The translations under genes were made by a program, and so were the position numbers. A stretch of 19,078 bases of DNA from Planctomycetaceae bacterium. Lineage in GTDB: Bacteria; Planctomycetota; Phycisphaerae; Phycisphaerales; SM1A02. Numbering within the stretch: the stretch's first letter is position 1; the number at the start of each line of letters is the position of its first letter. The stretch spans positions 1-19,078 of the forward strand of contig CANJIC010000008.1 in NCBI GenBank assembly GCA_947474205.1, written 5' to 3'. Positions 1-8,930 of the stretch are shown here, piece by piece. Below the pieces are notes generated by a model that searched no databases, was not told the origin of the DNA, and saw nothing but the letters and a program-made list of their open reading frames with translations.

Positions 1-679
1 GGTAAGAAACTGAAACGCCGCCGCAGGTAAATTTACTGTCGCTTGGAACACTGTTGAGGTCTGCAAAACCAGTTAGATTGGCGCAAACTCCGGGATTCAG
101 TTGCTTAAATTTTTCATAGCCACCAACTTGCTCGTCAAGAGTGCCGCATTGACCGTATGCGTTCCATCCCCAAGTGATCACTTGGCCTTTGGCGTCAATT
201 GCAACGGAGTGGTAGTAACCAGCGGCGATAAATGATGCGCCAGTTAAGGAGTCACCGACCACGACTTTCAAATTGGAAGGCACATTGCATTGACCTTCGT
301 AATTTCTACCCCACGCAAAGACGGAGCCTTTGACGGGCACGCCCAGATCATTGGGTTCTTTCGTAAGCGCCAAAGTATGTTCGTAACCGGCGGCCACTTC
401 TTTGCACCGTTTGAAATCGTTGAAAGTTGGCGGAGGCGCCAACGCACCCCATGCTTTGGCGGGACCAGTTGGGGCTGCCGCAAAGGCAACTTGTGTTGGA
501 GCAAGGAAAGCCGCGGCACACAATGCAAGTATGTTCAACAGGTTTTTGCAATGACCAAAGCGTGTTTGTAATGTTGCGGCTTTCCCCACCAATGGCGCGC
601 AAAGCGATGTCTTTACGCTCTTTGCAGACAGGGCGCTGATAGCGTTTGTGTTTAAAATTGTCGATACAGGTAGCGGCAT
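1..679 (-). CDS. Secreted RCC1-repeat protein (C-terminus beyond window)
   Basis: The reading frame is open from ATG 679 to the window edge, giving about 226 visible residues with no stop. The mature part carries RCC1-type repeats: a unit with 'AAGYEHTLALT' and 'VFAWGRNYEGQCNVP', then one with 'AAGYYHSVAID' and 'VITWGWNAYGQCG', and the beginning of a third. Such repeats build a beta-propeller that usually acts as a binding scaffold. A hydrophobic stretch 'LLNILALCAAAFLA' followed by 'QVAFAAAP' looks like a signal peptide, so export is likely. The start is uncertain. ATG 679 puts about 45 residues before the hydrophobic core and has no clear ribosome-binding site, while TTG 592 or GTG 589 would give a more normal signal peptide. 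The ligand is unknown. Confidence 0.75.
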   Translation of the reverse strand, partial: MPLPVSTILNTNAISALSAKSVKTSLCAPLVGKAATLQTRFGHCKNLLNILALCAAAFLAPTQVAFAAAPTGPAKAWGALAPPPTFNDFKRCKEVAAGYEHTLALTKEPNDLGVPVKGSVFAWGRNYEGQCNVPSNLKVVVGDSLTGASFIAAGYYHSVAIDAKGQVITWGWNAYGQCGTLDEQVGGYEKFKQLNPGVCANLTGFADLNSVPSDSKFTCGGVSVSY

Positions 680-962
680 AAAAATCTTGGAAAGAATGAA
701 TCTGAGGGGCAAGCGCGGGGTCGTAGACAATAATATATACGCCCATTTAGAAGCAGAAACTGCATGAGAAAATGGAAATTGTGAAATTTATACCTAAGAA
801 TTGAAGCAAAAACGCCATTTAAAGCACTCGAATACAGGCTTTTTTGGCAAATGAGTAGTGTTAGCCCAAAATCCAGCAAAGAGGTTGCCTGTGTTACCCA
901 AAGCGGGACAATTCCAGATTTAATTTCTCATTTGCTCGGTTGATTGTGTAACCCAGCCAATG
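680..962. other. AT-rich intergenic region, no gene seen
   Basis: No convincing coding region is present between the RCC1 gene and the L,D-transpeptidase stop. The stretch is clearly more AT-rich than its neighbours. Around 729-737 there is a run that, read on the minus strand, offers TATATT/TATTAT as possible -10 boxes for the RCC1 gene, but no good -35 partner is seen. Two near-identical 11-mers, TGTGTTACCCA (891-901) and TGTGTAACCCA (945-955), sit near the end of the transpeptidase gene. No clear terminator with a U-run was found. Confidence 0.5.
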
Positions 963-2198
963 TTACGGAGCAATGGTGACAATGGAGTTTGGCTCGGTGA
1001 GCAATTCGTACACCACTTCAACATCTTGCGGCAACATGCGCACGCAACCCATGCTGGCTTGCTTGCCGATGGAAGCAATGTCGGTTGTTCCGTGAATGCC
1101 GTAGCCCTCAAAGTTTTTATTGTGCGGCTCGATTCCTTTGAGCCCAATCCAGCGCTCGCCAATTGGATTCGCAGGATCGTTGCTGGCGAAATGTTGACCC
1201 GTGCGCGGGTTGCGCCATTCTGGATCGATCAACTTGCTGCGCGGACGAATGGAGAATGCGCCAATGGGAGTGCTGTTGAATTCTCCAAGTGAAATTGGAT
1301 AGCTGGCAACCATGACTCGGCCAGGGCCATCGCCTTCGAAAATGTTGAGACGGAATTCACTTTTATGAACTTCGCCATGAAACGCGCCGGTTGGAGTTTT
1401 TAAAACTTGGCCAACGCGAATTGAGCGCTCAGTGGCCAAATGATTGATGCGCTGAAGAAAGCGCCACTCGCAATCCAAGTGAAGTGACTTGCGAATGTTG
1501 GAAAGCGAATCGCCTTCTTGGACGGTGTATTGCTTTGAAAAAGGATCATTGGCAAGCACGCGCTCGCTGAATGTTAGAACGGCGTTCACCTTGTTAATGG
1601 CTTCGTATGCGCCCAAACGGTCAGTGGCGGTGGTGGCGGAGTTGTCAAGAATGCGCGTGAGTGATTCACGCGCGGCCACTGGGTCGGTGTCCACTTGGGC
1701 CAGCGCCGCTTGCAACGATTCATTTGATGCGGCAATTTCCTGCGGCGTGCTGAGAGATTGAGTGGTTTCAGCAGCAGTTTGCTGAGCGCTTTGGGTTTGA
1801 TTTTCGTTTGTGTTTGGGGCGGCCACAACGTTGGTTGCCGTTGGCTTTGGTGGTGCGGCAAGTTTTGCGTCGCCAATCACGGGCGGATTTTCATTTGCGT
1901 TCGCCATGACCGAATTGGTTTTTGAAGCGGGAGCAACGGCTGTCTGGATCGTTTCAATCGGCGCTTCGGTCAGAGTTTCTGGCGCGGCATTGTCAACAAT
2001 TTCGCCAACATTTTCATGGCGAATTTCGCTCGCTGGAATTTCCGATTGCGATCCAAAGAACCGCCAGCCGATCCAGCCGAACACAATCACCAAACCTGCA
2101 AGCGCGAATAATTTCCAACCGCGGCGACGAATGCGTCGGCCATCGCTCGACATCATGCGCCGACCATCTGAACGAATGCTTTGACTAGAAAGAACCAT
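963..2198 (-). CDS. Membrane-anchored LysM / L,D-transpeptidase (YkuD)
   Basis: This 411-residue protein probably cross-links peptidoglycan (3-3 linkages) or attaches ligands to it in the periplasm. Residues 1-26 are basic and contain a short internal duplication (SDGRR twice). Residues about 27-49 form one transmembrane anchor. Residues about 55-170 are a low-complexity Ala/Thr/Asn/Pro-rich linker. A LysM domain starts near residue 221 with 'YTVQEGDSLSNI'. The YkuD catalytic domain follows and carries the expected His369 and Cys385 in 'HGTTDIASIGKQASMGC' followed by VRM, so the catalytic triad region looks intact. The ATG at 2198 is supported by AAGGA about 8 bases upstream. It appears monocistronic, because an iteron array and a promoter candidate lie just upstream. 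A role in planctomycete peptidoglycan is an inference from family and context. Confidence 0.92.
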   Translation of the reverse strand: MVLSSQSIRSDGRRMMSSDGRRIRRRGWKLFALAGLVIVFGWIGWRFFGSQSEIPASEIRHENVGEIVDNAAPETLTEAPIETIQTAVAPASKTNSVMANANENPPVIGDAKLAAPPKPTATNVVAAPNTNENQTQSAQQTAAETTQSLSTPQEIAASNESLQAALAQVDTDPVAARESLTRILDNSATTATDRLGAYEAINKVNAVLTFSERVLANDPFSKQYTVQEGDSLSNIRKSLHLDCEWRFLQRINHLATERSIRVGQVLKTPTGAFHGEVHKSEFRLNIFEGDGPGRVMVASYPISLGEFNSTPIGAFSIRPRSKLIDPEWRNPRTGQHFASNDPANPIGERWIGLKGIEPHNKNFEGYGIHGTTDIASIGKQASMGCVRMLPQDVEVVYELLTEPNSIVTIAP

Positions 2199-2245
2199 GC
2201 GTGAATCCTTGAGTTGGAACCAGGTATTTGAAATCGGGTTGATTG

Positions 2246-2293
2246 AAGTGTGAACGTAAATGTGACTGCAAGTGTGAATGCAAGAGTGAGTTT
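2246..2293. repeat. Four tandem 12-bp iterons upstream of L,D-transpeptidase
   Basis: Four units start exactly 12 bp apart at 2246, 2258, 2270 and 2282, with cores AAGTGTGA, AAATGTGA, AAGTGTGA and AAGAGTGA. The remaining four bases of each unit vary (ACGT, CTGC, ATGC, GTTT). The array lies 50-95 bp before the L,D-transpeptidase start, between it and a possible -10 box (TATAAA on the minus strand, 2291-2296). It could bind a regulator or act within the 5' leader RNA as repeated UCACACUU. No open reading frame explains the period, because 12 bp is four codons but the region is non-coding on both strands. Confidence 0.7.
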
Positions 2294-2317
2294 ATATCGG
2301 CAGAGTACACGGGTAAA
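2291..2317 (-). promoter_or_regulatory. Candidate promoter of L,D-transpeptidase
   Basis: On the minus strand TATAAA (2291-2296) is a reasonable -10 box, preceded by TTTACC (2312-2317) as a weak -35 with a short 15-bp spacer. Transcription would begin near 2284, inside the 12-bp iteron array. The support is motif similarity only. Confidence 0.25.
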
Positions 2318-2378
2318 CCGCAACCTTGACAGACTTCTATTTCAAACAATGCGCGCCGAATGCGCAGCGGAGGGCGCG

Positions 2379-2954
2379 TTATGAAGAATGGTTGTTGCGC
2401 GAAGATTCAGCGACGGCATTCGTGTCGCTGACCAGCCACTTGGTGCGGAAATCGTGCGGTTCCATGGGCACATTGGCAACAATTCGACGCGCGTCGCTTG
2501 CGCCAACGGTGTGCGTGTGCGCAGCAAGTCGCGCAAGAAATCGATCGTAAAAACCGCCGCCTCGACCAAGGCGACCGCCGCGCGCGTCAAAGGCAACGCC
2601 AGGGACCAAGACAATATCTAGGGCGTCCACATCAATAGGCGTCCATGCGCTTGGACTTTTCACGCCCATGGAATCCACCGTGAAATGTTCATCGCTCAGC
2701 GACGCCACGGCGCCAACTTGAATGGTGTCGCCATCGACAATTGGAAAAGCAATTTTTGCGCCGCGGGCAAAAGCCTGGCGCAAGGCCGGCAGAATGTTGG
2801 GCTCGCTTGGCAAAGCCATGAATCCCATGATGACGTGCGCGCCATTCCACTCTGACCATTGCTGCAAATGGCGGCAAACCTCCGTCGAAACATGGGCGTT
2901 GGCTAGAACGCCCTTGAATTGCTTGCGAAGATTGGATTTCAATTCAGGAATCAT
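2379..2954 (-). CDS. 5-formyltetrahydrofolate cyclo-ligase
   Basis: A 191-residue protein of the MTHFS/YgfA family, which converts 5-formyl-THF to 5,10-methenyl-THF with ATP in the cytoplasm and so salvages folate. The diagnostic signature is at residues 116-140: 'LVPGVAFDARGGRLGRGGG' followed by FYDRFL, the nucleotide- and folate-binding loop. Residues 44-53 (GFMALPSEPN) match the family's substrate-side segment with its conserved Glu. Length matches the family, so the gene looks complete. It is divergent from glmS across a 129-bp gap and stands alone on its strand. Its ATG at 2954 lacks a strong ribosome-binding site. Confidence 0.93.
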   Translation of the reverse strand: MIPELKSNLRKQFKGVLANAHVSTEVCRHLQQWSEWNGAHVIMGFMALPSEPNILPALRQAFARGAKIAFPIVDGDTIQVGAVASLSDEHFTVDSMGVKSPSAWTPIDVDALDIVLVPGVAFDARGGRLGRGGGFYDRFLARLAAHTHTVGASDARRIVANVPMEPHDFRTKWLVSDTNAVAESSRNNHSS

Positions 2955-3083
2955 TTTTGTGCTTCAGTTGCGCGCGGAATGTGTCGACAAGTTCGGGGTG
3001 GAATAGAACCCACTCATGCTGTTACTCTTACTTTTCGGCATTTGGTTTGTGGGCGGCGCAATCATCTTTTTGGAGACCTCATC

Positions 3084-4919
3084 ATGTGTGGCATTGTTGC
3101 ATATATCGGTAAACGACACGCCTTGCCAATTTTAATTGAGGGCTTGAAGCGCCTTGAGTACCGCGGGTACGACTCCGCTGGCGTTGCCATTTTGGATGGC
3201 AAAATGGAGATCGCCAAGAGCATTGGCCGCGTGCGTAAGTTGGAGGAATTGGTGGAGAAGACCGGCGGATTTAAGGGCACGATTGGTATTGCCCATACGC
3301 GCTGGGCCACCCACGGCGGCGTCACCGATCGCAACGCGCATCCGCACTGCGACGACAAAAAACTTGGCCACAACATTGCCATTATTCATAACGGCATCAT
3401 TGAAAATTATTCCAGCCTGAAAAAATACTTGGAGGAGAAGGGGCACACCTTTGAGAGCGAGACCGACACCGAAGTCTTGGCGCATTTAATTGGCGAGTTG
3501 TACAAGGGCGACTTGGAGAAGGCCGTTCAGGCGGCGCTGCGTGAAGTGACCGGCGCGTACGCCATTGCCGCAATTTGCAAGACCGAACCCGATGTGTTGG
3601 TGGTGGCGCGCAAGGGCAGTCCACTGATGGTGGGCGTTGGAAAAGATGAATACATTGTGGCCAGCGATTCAAGCGCGATTGTTGCGCACACCACGCAGGC
3701 GTTCACGCTTGCGGATTACACGGTGGCCAAACTTACGCGCGATAGTTTCCGCACTTCGACTGTTGATGATGTTCCAGTTGACGCGCAAGTGAAGGAACTT
3801 GAATTTGATCTGGCTGAAATTGAGCTTGGTGATTTTGAACACTTCATGCTCAAGGAAATTTATGAGCAACCCGGCGCGTTGCGCACGTGCTTGAAGGGCC
3901 GCGTTGACACGCGCAGCGGACAAATTGTGCTTGGTGGCGTGTTGCAACACGCCAAAATGTTGGCGACCGCGCGCAGCGTGACATTTGTTGGCCAAGGCAC
4001 CGCGCTGCATGCGTGCATGATCGCTTCGTACTTGATGGAGGAGCTTGGCAAGGTCAACGCGGACTGGGATTACGCAAGTGAATTCCGCTACCGCAATCCG
4101 ATTGTTGAAGAGGGCACCGTTGTTGTTGCCATAAGCCAGTCTGGCGAAACCGCCGATACGTTGGCCGCGCTGCAAGAAGCCAAACAACGCGGCGCGTTCT
4201 CGCTTGGAGTTGTGAACGTTGTGGGTTCAACCATTAGCCGCGAGACGGATGCCGGCGTGTATCTGCGCGTGGGCCCGGAAATTGGCGTGGCCAGCACCAA
4301 GGCGTTTGTTGGTCAAGTCATGGTGGCCACCATGCTCGCGCTGTTTGTGGGTCGACGCCGTTATCTCAGCAATGATTTTGTTTCGTCGTTCTTGAAAAGT
4401 CTGGAGCAAATTCCTGACGCTATTGAGCGCACATTGAAGTTGAGCGACAAGGTGAAAGCGTCCGTGGCGAAATATATTGACCGCGAGAATTGGTTGTTCC
4501 TTGGTCGTGGTTTGAATTGGCCGGTTGCGCTTGAAGGCGCGTTGAAGTTGAAAGAACTTTCCTACATTCACGCCGAGGGAATGCCCGCCGCCGAAATGAA
4601 GCACGGACCGATCGCGCTGATCGACAACGGCATGCCTTGCGTATTCATTGCCACCAAAAATAGCCAGTATGAAAAAGTGTTGTCCAACATTCAAGAGGTT
4701 CGCAGCCGCGGCGGCCATGTGATTGCCATTGCCACCGAGGGCGATGAGCACATTGCAACCATGGCGGAGGAAGTGTTTTATGTTCCTGACGTTCCGGAAT
4801 TGCTGCAACCGTTGGTGACCGTGATTCCATTGCAATTGCTGGCGTATCACGCCGCGGTGTTGCGCGGAAAAGACGTTGATAAGCCGCGTAATCTTGCTAA
4901 AAGCGTTACGGTGGAGTGA
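3084..4919 (+). CDS. glmS: Glutamine-fructose-6-phosphate aminotransferase (isomerizing)
   Basis: This 611-residue enzyme makes glucosamine-6-phosphate from fructose-6-phosphate and glutamine, the entry step to UDP-GlcNAc. The N-terminus 'MCGIVAYIG' places the catalytic Cys at residue 2, so the start is fixed at 3084 even though the frame is open further upstream. GGAG at 3072-3075 is a good ribosome-binding site. The class II glutaminase domain includes 'HTRWATHGG'. Two SIS sugar-isomerase domains follow, with 'VAISQSGETADT' in the first and 'ALEGALKLKELSYIHAEG' in the second. The C-terminus 'DKPRNLAKSVTVE' is the conserved tail bearing the catalytic Lys. Length equals the family norm (about 609). 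No glmS ribozyme is visible in the short leader. Confidence 0.98.
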   Translation: MCGIVAYIGKRHALPILIEGLKRLEYRGYDSAGVAILDGKMEIAKSIGRVRKLEELVEKTGGFKGTIGIAHTRWATHGGVTDRNAHPHCDDKKLGHNIAIIHNGIIENYSSLKKYLEEKGHTFESETDTEVLAHLIGELYKGDLEKAVQAALREVTGAYAIAAICKTEPDVLVVARKGSPLMVGVGKDEYIVASDSSAIVAHTTQAFTLADYTVAKLTRDSFRTSTVDDVPVDAQVKELEFDLAEIELGDFEHFMLKEIYEQPGALRTCLKGRVDTRSGQIVLGGVLQHAKMLATARSVTFVGQGTALHACMIASYLMEELGKVNADWDYASEFRYRNPIVEEGTVVVAISQSGETADTLAALQEAKQRGAFSLGVVNVVGSTISRETDAGVYLRVGPEIGVASTKAFVGQVMVATMLALFVGRRRYLSNDFVSSFLKSLEQIPDAIERTLKLSDKVKASVAKYIDRENWLFLGRGLNWPVALEGALKLKELSYIHAEGMPAAEMKHGPIALIDNGMPCVFIATKNSQYEKVLSNIQEVRSRGGHVIAIATEGDEHIATMAEEVFYVPDVPELLQPLVTVIPLQLLAYHAAVLRGKDVDKPRNLAKSVTVE

Positions 4920-5021
4920 TGTTTGCGGGTTGTCGCGGTGGCTGTGTTCTACGAGTAGCAGCGTTCAAACGCCAAACACTTTGGTTGACATGAGCGCGTG
5001 AACAATGCCATACAAGAAGTT

Positions 5022-7643
5022 TTATTTTGACTCCACGGACTGTTTCGGGGAGCCGCTTGTGAACGTAAAACTTTTTCCAGAAAAGTCCACATGCACCGTG
5101 TCGCCATCTTTGAAAGCGCCTTCCAGAATTTTTCCGGCGATCGCATTTTCAAGTCGCTGTTGAATGACGCGCTTCAATGGTCGCGCGCCAAATGATGGGT
5201 CATAGCCTTCGTTGGCCAGGGCCTCAATGGCCTTGTCGCTGATGGCAAGATCCAAGCCGCGCGACTTGAGGCGTATTTGCAGAAGTTTGATTTGAATTTG
5301 CACCACGCCCGCAAGTTGCTTCTTGGAAAGTTGATGAAAGACAACGGTTTCGTCGATGCGGTTGAGAAGTTCAGGGCGCAAATGCTTTTTCAATTCTCCG
5401 CGCACGTGCGCTTCGATGATTGAATCAGGCTGGCCTTTCTCGGACATTTCCAAAATGGCTTGCGCGCCAATGTTGCTGGTCATGACAATGATGGTGTTGG
5501 TGAAATCAACGGTGCGGCCTTGACCGTCGGTCAGGCGGCCATCATCAAGCACTTGCAACAGGACATTGCTGACATCGGGGTGCGCTTTTTCCATTTCGTC
5601 AAACAGAATTACGGCGTACGGACGGCGACGAATCGCTTCCGTCAGGCGGCCGCCTTCTTCGTAGCCCACATATCCCGGCGGCGCGCCGATGAGACGCGCA
5701 ACGGAGTGTTGCTCCATGAACTCGCTCATGTCAATGCGAACCATGGCGTCTTGGGTGTCGAACAAAAATTCCGCCAGCGCTTTGCACAATTCTGTTTTGC
5801 CAACGCCAGTTGGACCAAGGAAAAGAAAACTTCCAATGGGTCGGTGCGCCTCGCCCAAACCCGCGCGACTGCGGCGAACGGCGTCGGCGATACTTTTCAC
5901 GGCTTCGGCTTGACCCACCACGCGTTGCTGAAGGTGCTCCTCCATGCGCAGCAATTTTTCGCGCTCGCTTTCAATCAAGCGGCTCACGGGAATGCCCGTC
6001 CATTTGGCCACAACATGCGCAATTTGCTCGGAGTCAACTTCTTCGTGCACCAGCGCGGCGCCCGTGGCAATGCGCGCGTGCAGAGCGGCCGAAGCTGTTT
6101 TAAGGCGCGCGTCAAGGTCGCGCATTTCGCCGTATTGAATGCGCGCGGCTTTCTCAAGTTGGCCAGCGCGTTGCGCTTGCTCAAGCTCGGTGTTCTTGCG
6201 GTCCATTTCCAACTTGCACGCTTTGATGGCGTCCAAATCTTTTTTCTCCAGCTCCCATTGCGCCGTGAGTTTTCTATTTTGATCTTGCAGACCCGCGAGT
6301 TCCGCTTCAATGGTATCAAGGCGTTTGCGGCTGTCGGAATCTTTCTCCAACTTCAGAGCCTCGCGTTCAATTTCAAGACGCATGATGTCGCGGCGAATCA
6401 CATCCAGCACCGCGGGCATGGAATCATTTTCAATGCGAAGGCGGCTTGCGGCCTCGTCAATTAAATCAATGGCTTTGTCTGGAAGAAATCGATCCGCAAT
6501 GTAGCGCTGACTCAGCGTGGCGGCCGACACAAGCGCGCCATCTTGAATGCGAACTCCGTGATGCGCTTCGTAGCGATCCTTCAAGCCGCGCAAAATGGCG
6601 ATGGTGTCCTCGACACTTGGTTCGCCAACAAACACGGGTTGAAAGCGGCGCGCGAACGCGGCGTCCTTCTCAATGTGTTTGCGATATTCCGCCAACGTGG
6701 TGGCGCCAATACAGCGCAATTCACCGCGGGAAAGCGCTGGTTTCAGCAAGTTGCCGGCGCTAGGTGAGCCCTCGGTTTGACCCGCGCCCACAATGGTGTG
6801 CAGTTCATCCATGAATAAAATAATCGAGCCTTCGGCGGCGGCCACTTCGCGCAGTACGGCTTTGAGCCGCTCCTCAAACTCACCGCGAAATTTCGCGCCC
6901 GCCAGCAGCGCGCCAACATCAAGTGAAAGAATGCGCGCATTTTTCATGCCCGCGGGACAATCCCCATTGATAATTCGAAGCGCCAAACCTTCGGCGATGG
7001 CGGTCTTGCCAACGCCGGGCTCGCCAATAAGCACGGGATTATTTTTCGATCGACGACTCAGCACTTGCATGCAGCGGCGAATCTCCTCGTCGCGGCCAAT
7101 CACTGGATCAATCTTTCCTGATTGCGCGCGCTCGGTTAAATCAATTGCGTACTTCTTCAGCGCCTCCATGCCGCTCTCGGCGTTGGGATCGTTTGCGCCA
7201 GTTGAACCGCTGGCTTTGCGAATGGCTTCGATGGATTGCAGAACACGCGCGCGCGTGACGCCCAGCGTGCTTAACACTTCCTTGGCGGGAGTTTTTGTTT
7301 CGGTCAGCGCCAGCAGAAGATGCTCGGTGCTGACATAGGTGTCCTTCATGCGCTGCGCCTCGCGCTCGGCGTCCGTCAGAATTTGCACAAACGCCGTGCC
7401 AGGCGCAGCATTTGCGCCTTGCACTTTTGGCATGCGTCGCAGTTCCGTCTCCGCAACATCGCGCACGCGGTTGGCGTCCACGCCAGCGCGCTGCAAAATG
7501 CTGCTGGCAATTCCGTTTTTCTCCTCAACCACCGCAAGCAATAAATGCAGGGGAGTGAGCTCGCCGTGACCCGCCAAATTGGCTTGGCTTTGCGCGTTTT
7601 GAATGGCTTCTTGAGCCAAGGTTGTCAATTTGTCAGTCCGCAT
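5022..7643 (-). CDS. clpB: ATP-dependent protein disaggregase ClpB
   Basis: An 873-residue Hsp100 chaperone that, with DnaK, resolubilises aggregated proteins in the cytoplasm. The order is complete: N-terminal Clp repeat domain (about 1-145); AAA-1 with Walker A GEPGVGKT (207-214), Walker B ILFMDE (275-280) and Arg fingers at 332-333; the long coiled-coil middle domain (about 408-525), which distinguishes ClpB from ClpA/ClpC; AAA-2 with Walker A GPTGVGKT (610-617), pore loop GYVGY and Walker B VILFDE (678-683). Start chosen at ATG 7643 because AAGGA lies 9 bases upstream and 'MRTDKLTT' matches the family. A TTG six codons earlier is possible but would swallow the ribosome-binding site. It follows the BtuF-like gene by 59 bp. 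No CIRCE-like element was seen upstream. It converges with glmS. Confidence 0.98.
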   Translation of the reverse strand: MRTDKLTTLAQEAIQNAQSQANLAGHGELTPLHLLLAVVEEKNGIASSILQRAGVDANRVRDVAETELRRMPKVQGANAAPGTAFVQILTDAEREAQRMKDTYVSTEHLLLALTETKTPAKEVLSTLGVTRARVLQSIEAIRKASGSTGANDPNAESGMEALKKYAIDLTERAQSGKIDPVIGRDEEIRRCMQVLSRRSKNNPVLIGEPGVGKTAIAEGLALRIINGDCPAGMKNARILSLDVGALLAGAKFRGEFEERLKAVLREVAAAEGSIILFMDELHTIVGAGQTEGSPSAGNLLKPALSRGELRCIGATTLAEYRKHIEKDAAFARRFQPVFVGEPSVEDTIAILRGLKDRYEAHHGVRIQDGALVSAATLSQRYIADRFLPDKAIDLIDEAASRLRIENDSMPAVLDVIRRDIMRLEIEREALKLEKDSDSRKRLDTIEAELAGLQDQNRKLTAQWELEKKDLDAIKACKLEMDRKNTELEQAQRAGQLEKAARIQYGEMRDLDARLKTASAALHARIATGAALVHEEVDSEQIAHVVAKWTGIPVSRLIESEREKLLRMEEHLQQRVVGQAEAVKSIADAVRRSRAGLGEAHRPIGSFLFLGPTGVGKTELCKALAEFLFDTQDAMVRIDMSEFMEQHSVARLIGAPPGYVGYEEGGRLTEAIRRRPYAVILFDEMEKAHPDVSNVLLQVLDDGRLTDGQGRTVDFTNTIIVMTSNIGAQAILEMSEKGQPDSIIEAHVRGELKKHLRPELLNRIDETVVFHQLSKKQLAGVVQIQIKLLQIRLKSRGLDLAISDKAIEALANEGYDPSFGARPLKRVIQQRLENAIAGKILEGAFKDGDTVHVDFSGKSFTFTSGSPKQSVESK

Positions 7644-7702
7644 TGTGTCATGTCCTTTCAATGGAGCTCATCAGGCGTCCCTATGGACACATGTTGAGTT
7701 CA

Positions 7703-8653
7703 TTAGATTTGTTTAGCAATCTGCGTGCCACTGTTCAGCATGCGAACCGGAAAGTGTGTCGGAAATACTTCCGGGCGATCATTCAACCAACTCACTAGCC
7801 AGGCAAACGCATCAACAAGTCGCGGACCCGGTCGGTTAAACATTTGATTGCCATCCACCACGGCGATGGCATTTGGTTTGTTGTCCATTACGGCCGGAAG
7901 CAGGGGCCACCACTTTGTCGCGCGCAGCACATCAAGTTCTTGCCACGCGCGATCAAGCGAGAAGCCGCAAGGACAAATCACAATTCGCTCCGGCGCGGCG
8001 GCGATGATTTCTTCCGGAGTCAACGCGCGACTTTTGGCGTGCGCGCTTTGCAGTGAATGTTGTCCGCCAGCCGCTTGAATAAGTTCGGGCGTCCAATGTC
8101 CGCCGCTAAATGGCGGATCGCACCACTCTAAAAACAGCACTTCTGGCCCTGGAATATAGGGATTTACGTAATCGACGGCGCTCCAATAGGCGCCGCGCAA
8201 TTCCACCATGGCGCGCTCGGCTTGTGTCTGCAAGTTCGCCGCTTCACCAATCACCAGCGCGTCGTCAAACATTTGCCAAATGCTCGCGGGGTTCAAACTC
8301 ACCACGCGCGGCTTGGGCGACATGTCGTTCGCAATGCGCTCCACGGTGCGCAGATCAATGGAGCACACATCGCACAAATCTTGCGTCAAGATTACATCTG
8401 GCTTGAGCGAGCGAAGCAACTCCTCGTTCAACTGATACAAACTTGCGCCACCACTTCCCGTTGCCAGCGCCGCGCGAACTTGCGCGTCAATGTCGGCGCT
8501 GCTTGCGGCGTGCGTAATTTGTTTGGTCAAGATGGGTCGGTCTTGGATTTCCAGCGGGTAGTCGCACTCATGGCTTCGACCCACCAAAAATGTGGCGCCG
8601 CCAATGCGGCACAAAAGTTCCGTGGCTGATGGAAGCAGGCTGACAATGCGCAT
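7703..8653 (-). CDS. Orphan BtuF-like (cobalamin-binding-type) protein
   Basis: A 316-residue helical-backbone substrate-binding protein of the COG0614/BtuF type. Family-typical segments are 'RIVSLLPSATELL' at the N-terminus, 'GRSHECDYP', 'LTQDLCDVCSID', 'FLEWCDPPFSGGHW' with 'PELIQAAGG', and 'CPCGF'. It starts directly with the first beta strand and has no signal peptide or lipobox, so it is predicted to be cytoplasmic. No ABC permease or ATPase lies nearby. Database entries for this subgroup are usually labelled cobalamin-binding, but the ligand is not established from sequence. The conserved Cys residues (HEC, CDVC, CPC) could bind a metal or cofactor. It lies 59 bp upstream of clpB on the same strand and may be cotranscribed with it. 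Confidence 0.82.
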   Translation of the reverse strand: MRIVSLLPSATELLCRIGGATFLVGRSHECDYPLEIQDRPILTKQITHAASSADIDAQVRAALATGSGGASLYQLNEELLRSLKPDVILTQDLCDVCSIDLRTVERIANDMSPKPRVVSLNPASIWQMFDDALVIGEAANLQTQAERAMVELRGAYWSAVDYVNPYIPGPEVLFLEWCDPPFSGGHWTPELIQAAGGQHSLQSAHAKSRALTPEEIIAAAPERIVICPCGFSLDRAWQELDVLRATKWWPLLPAVMDNKPNAIAVVDGNQMFNRPGPRLVDAFAWLVSWLNDRPEVFPTHFPVRMLNSGTQIAKQI

Positions 8654-8721
8654 TGGTGAATGCTAGGAATTGCCGCGCTTGCGCGGGAGAGCGAATTTTA
8701 AAAATAAATTTCATCCGTTCA

Positions 8722-8754
8722 ATAAAAACGCCCCAGCTTTTTTGCGCGGGGGCG
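8722..8754 (-). terminator. Rho-independent terminator after tRNA-Gln
   Basis: Read on the minus strand, CGCCCC (8754-8749) pairs with GGGGCG (8734-8729) across a 14-base loop and is followed by TTTTTATT. It lies 25 bp downstream of the tRNA 3' end and before the BtuF-like gene, so it should end the tRNA transcript. Confidence 0.75.
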
Positions 8755-8778
8755 GTACAAGTGAGAAATGTTTTGAAA

Positions 8779-8849
8779 TTGGGAATCCTAGATTCGAACT
8801 AGGACTAACTGAGTCAGAGTCAGTCGTGCTACCGTTACACCAATCCCCA
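8779..8849 (-). tRNA. tRNA-Gln (anticodon CTG)
   Basis: A full cloverleaf folds on the minus strand: acceptor TGGGGAT/ATTCCCA (7 bp with one G-T), D stem GTGT/GCAC with a 7-base loop containing GG, anticodon stem ACTGA/TCAGT with loop CTCTGAC (anticodon CTG, reading CAG), 4-base variable loop, and T stem CCTAG/CTAGG with loop TTCGAAT. The discriminator is A and the CCA end is not encoded. The weak U1-A72 pair is typical of bacterial tRNA-Gln. A terminator follows. Confidence 0.96.
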
Positions 8850-8864
8850 AATAAATCACGCAGC

Positions 8865-8880
8865 GTGAATTCACAGTCTA
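8865..8880 (-). promoter_or_regulatory. Candidate -10 box and palindrome before tRNA-Gln
   Basis: On the minus strand TAGACT (8880-8875) preceded by TGC resembles an extended -10 box 26 bp before the tRNA 5' end. It abuts the perfect 10-bp palindrome GTGAATTCAC (8865-8874), where transcription would start. No convincing -35 box was found. Confidence 0.3.
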
Positions 8881-8930
8881 GCAGGACTTTCTAGGCGTTT
8901 CTGCGCAGTTTTTATGGCGGCAACAGCAAT

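Noticed and set aside
348..746. 132-codon minus-strand frame overlapping the RCC1 gene start
   Set aside because: The other minus frame carries the RCC1 repeats and signal peptide through the same bases; this one has no family features.
2919..3083. In-frame 55-codon extension upstream of glmS
   Set aside because: GlmS needs Cys directly after the initiator Met, and the ATG at 3084 has a good ribosome-binding site; the extension also overlaps the divergent folate gene.
2955..3083. Possible glmS ribozyme or riboswitch before glmS
   Set aside because: The gap is only 129 bp and shows no recognisable ribozyme core; such ribozymes are mainly known from Firmicutes-type bacteria.
4920..5021. Terminator between convergent glmS and clpB
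   Set aside because: Only tiny stems (CCAAA/TTTGG and a GCGT/ACGC stem) occur and none has a following T-run.
5460..6464. A 334-codon open frame on the plus strand opposite clpB
   Set aside because: It is antisense to a complete, motif-rich clpB and shows no recognisable domain; long antisense frames are expected from the codon bias of this genome.
7644..7702. CIRCE or other heat-shock operator before clpB
   Set aside because: No TTAGCACTC-type inverted repeat is present; only a 4-bp GTCC/GGAC stem is seen.
8686..8697. CCGCGC/GCGCGG hairpin upstream of the BtuF-like gene
   Set aside because: The loop is only two bases and there is no T-run, so it is likely chance in a GC-rich tract.
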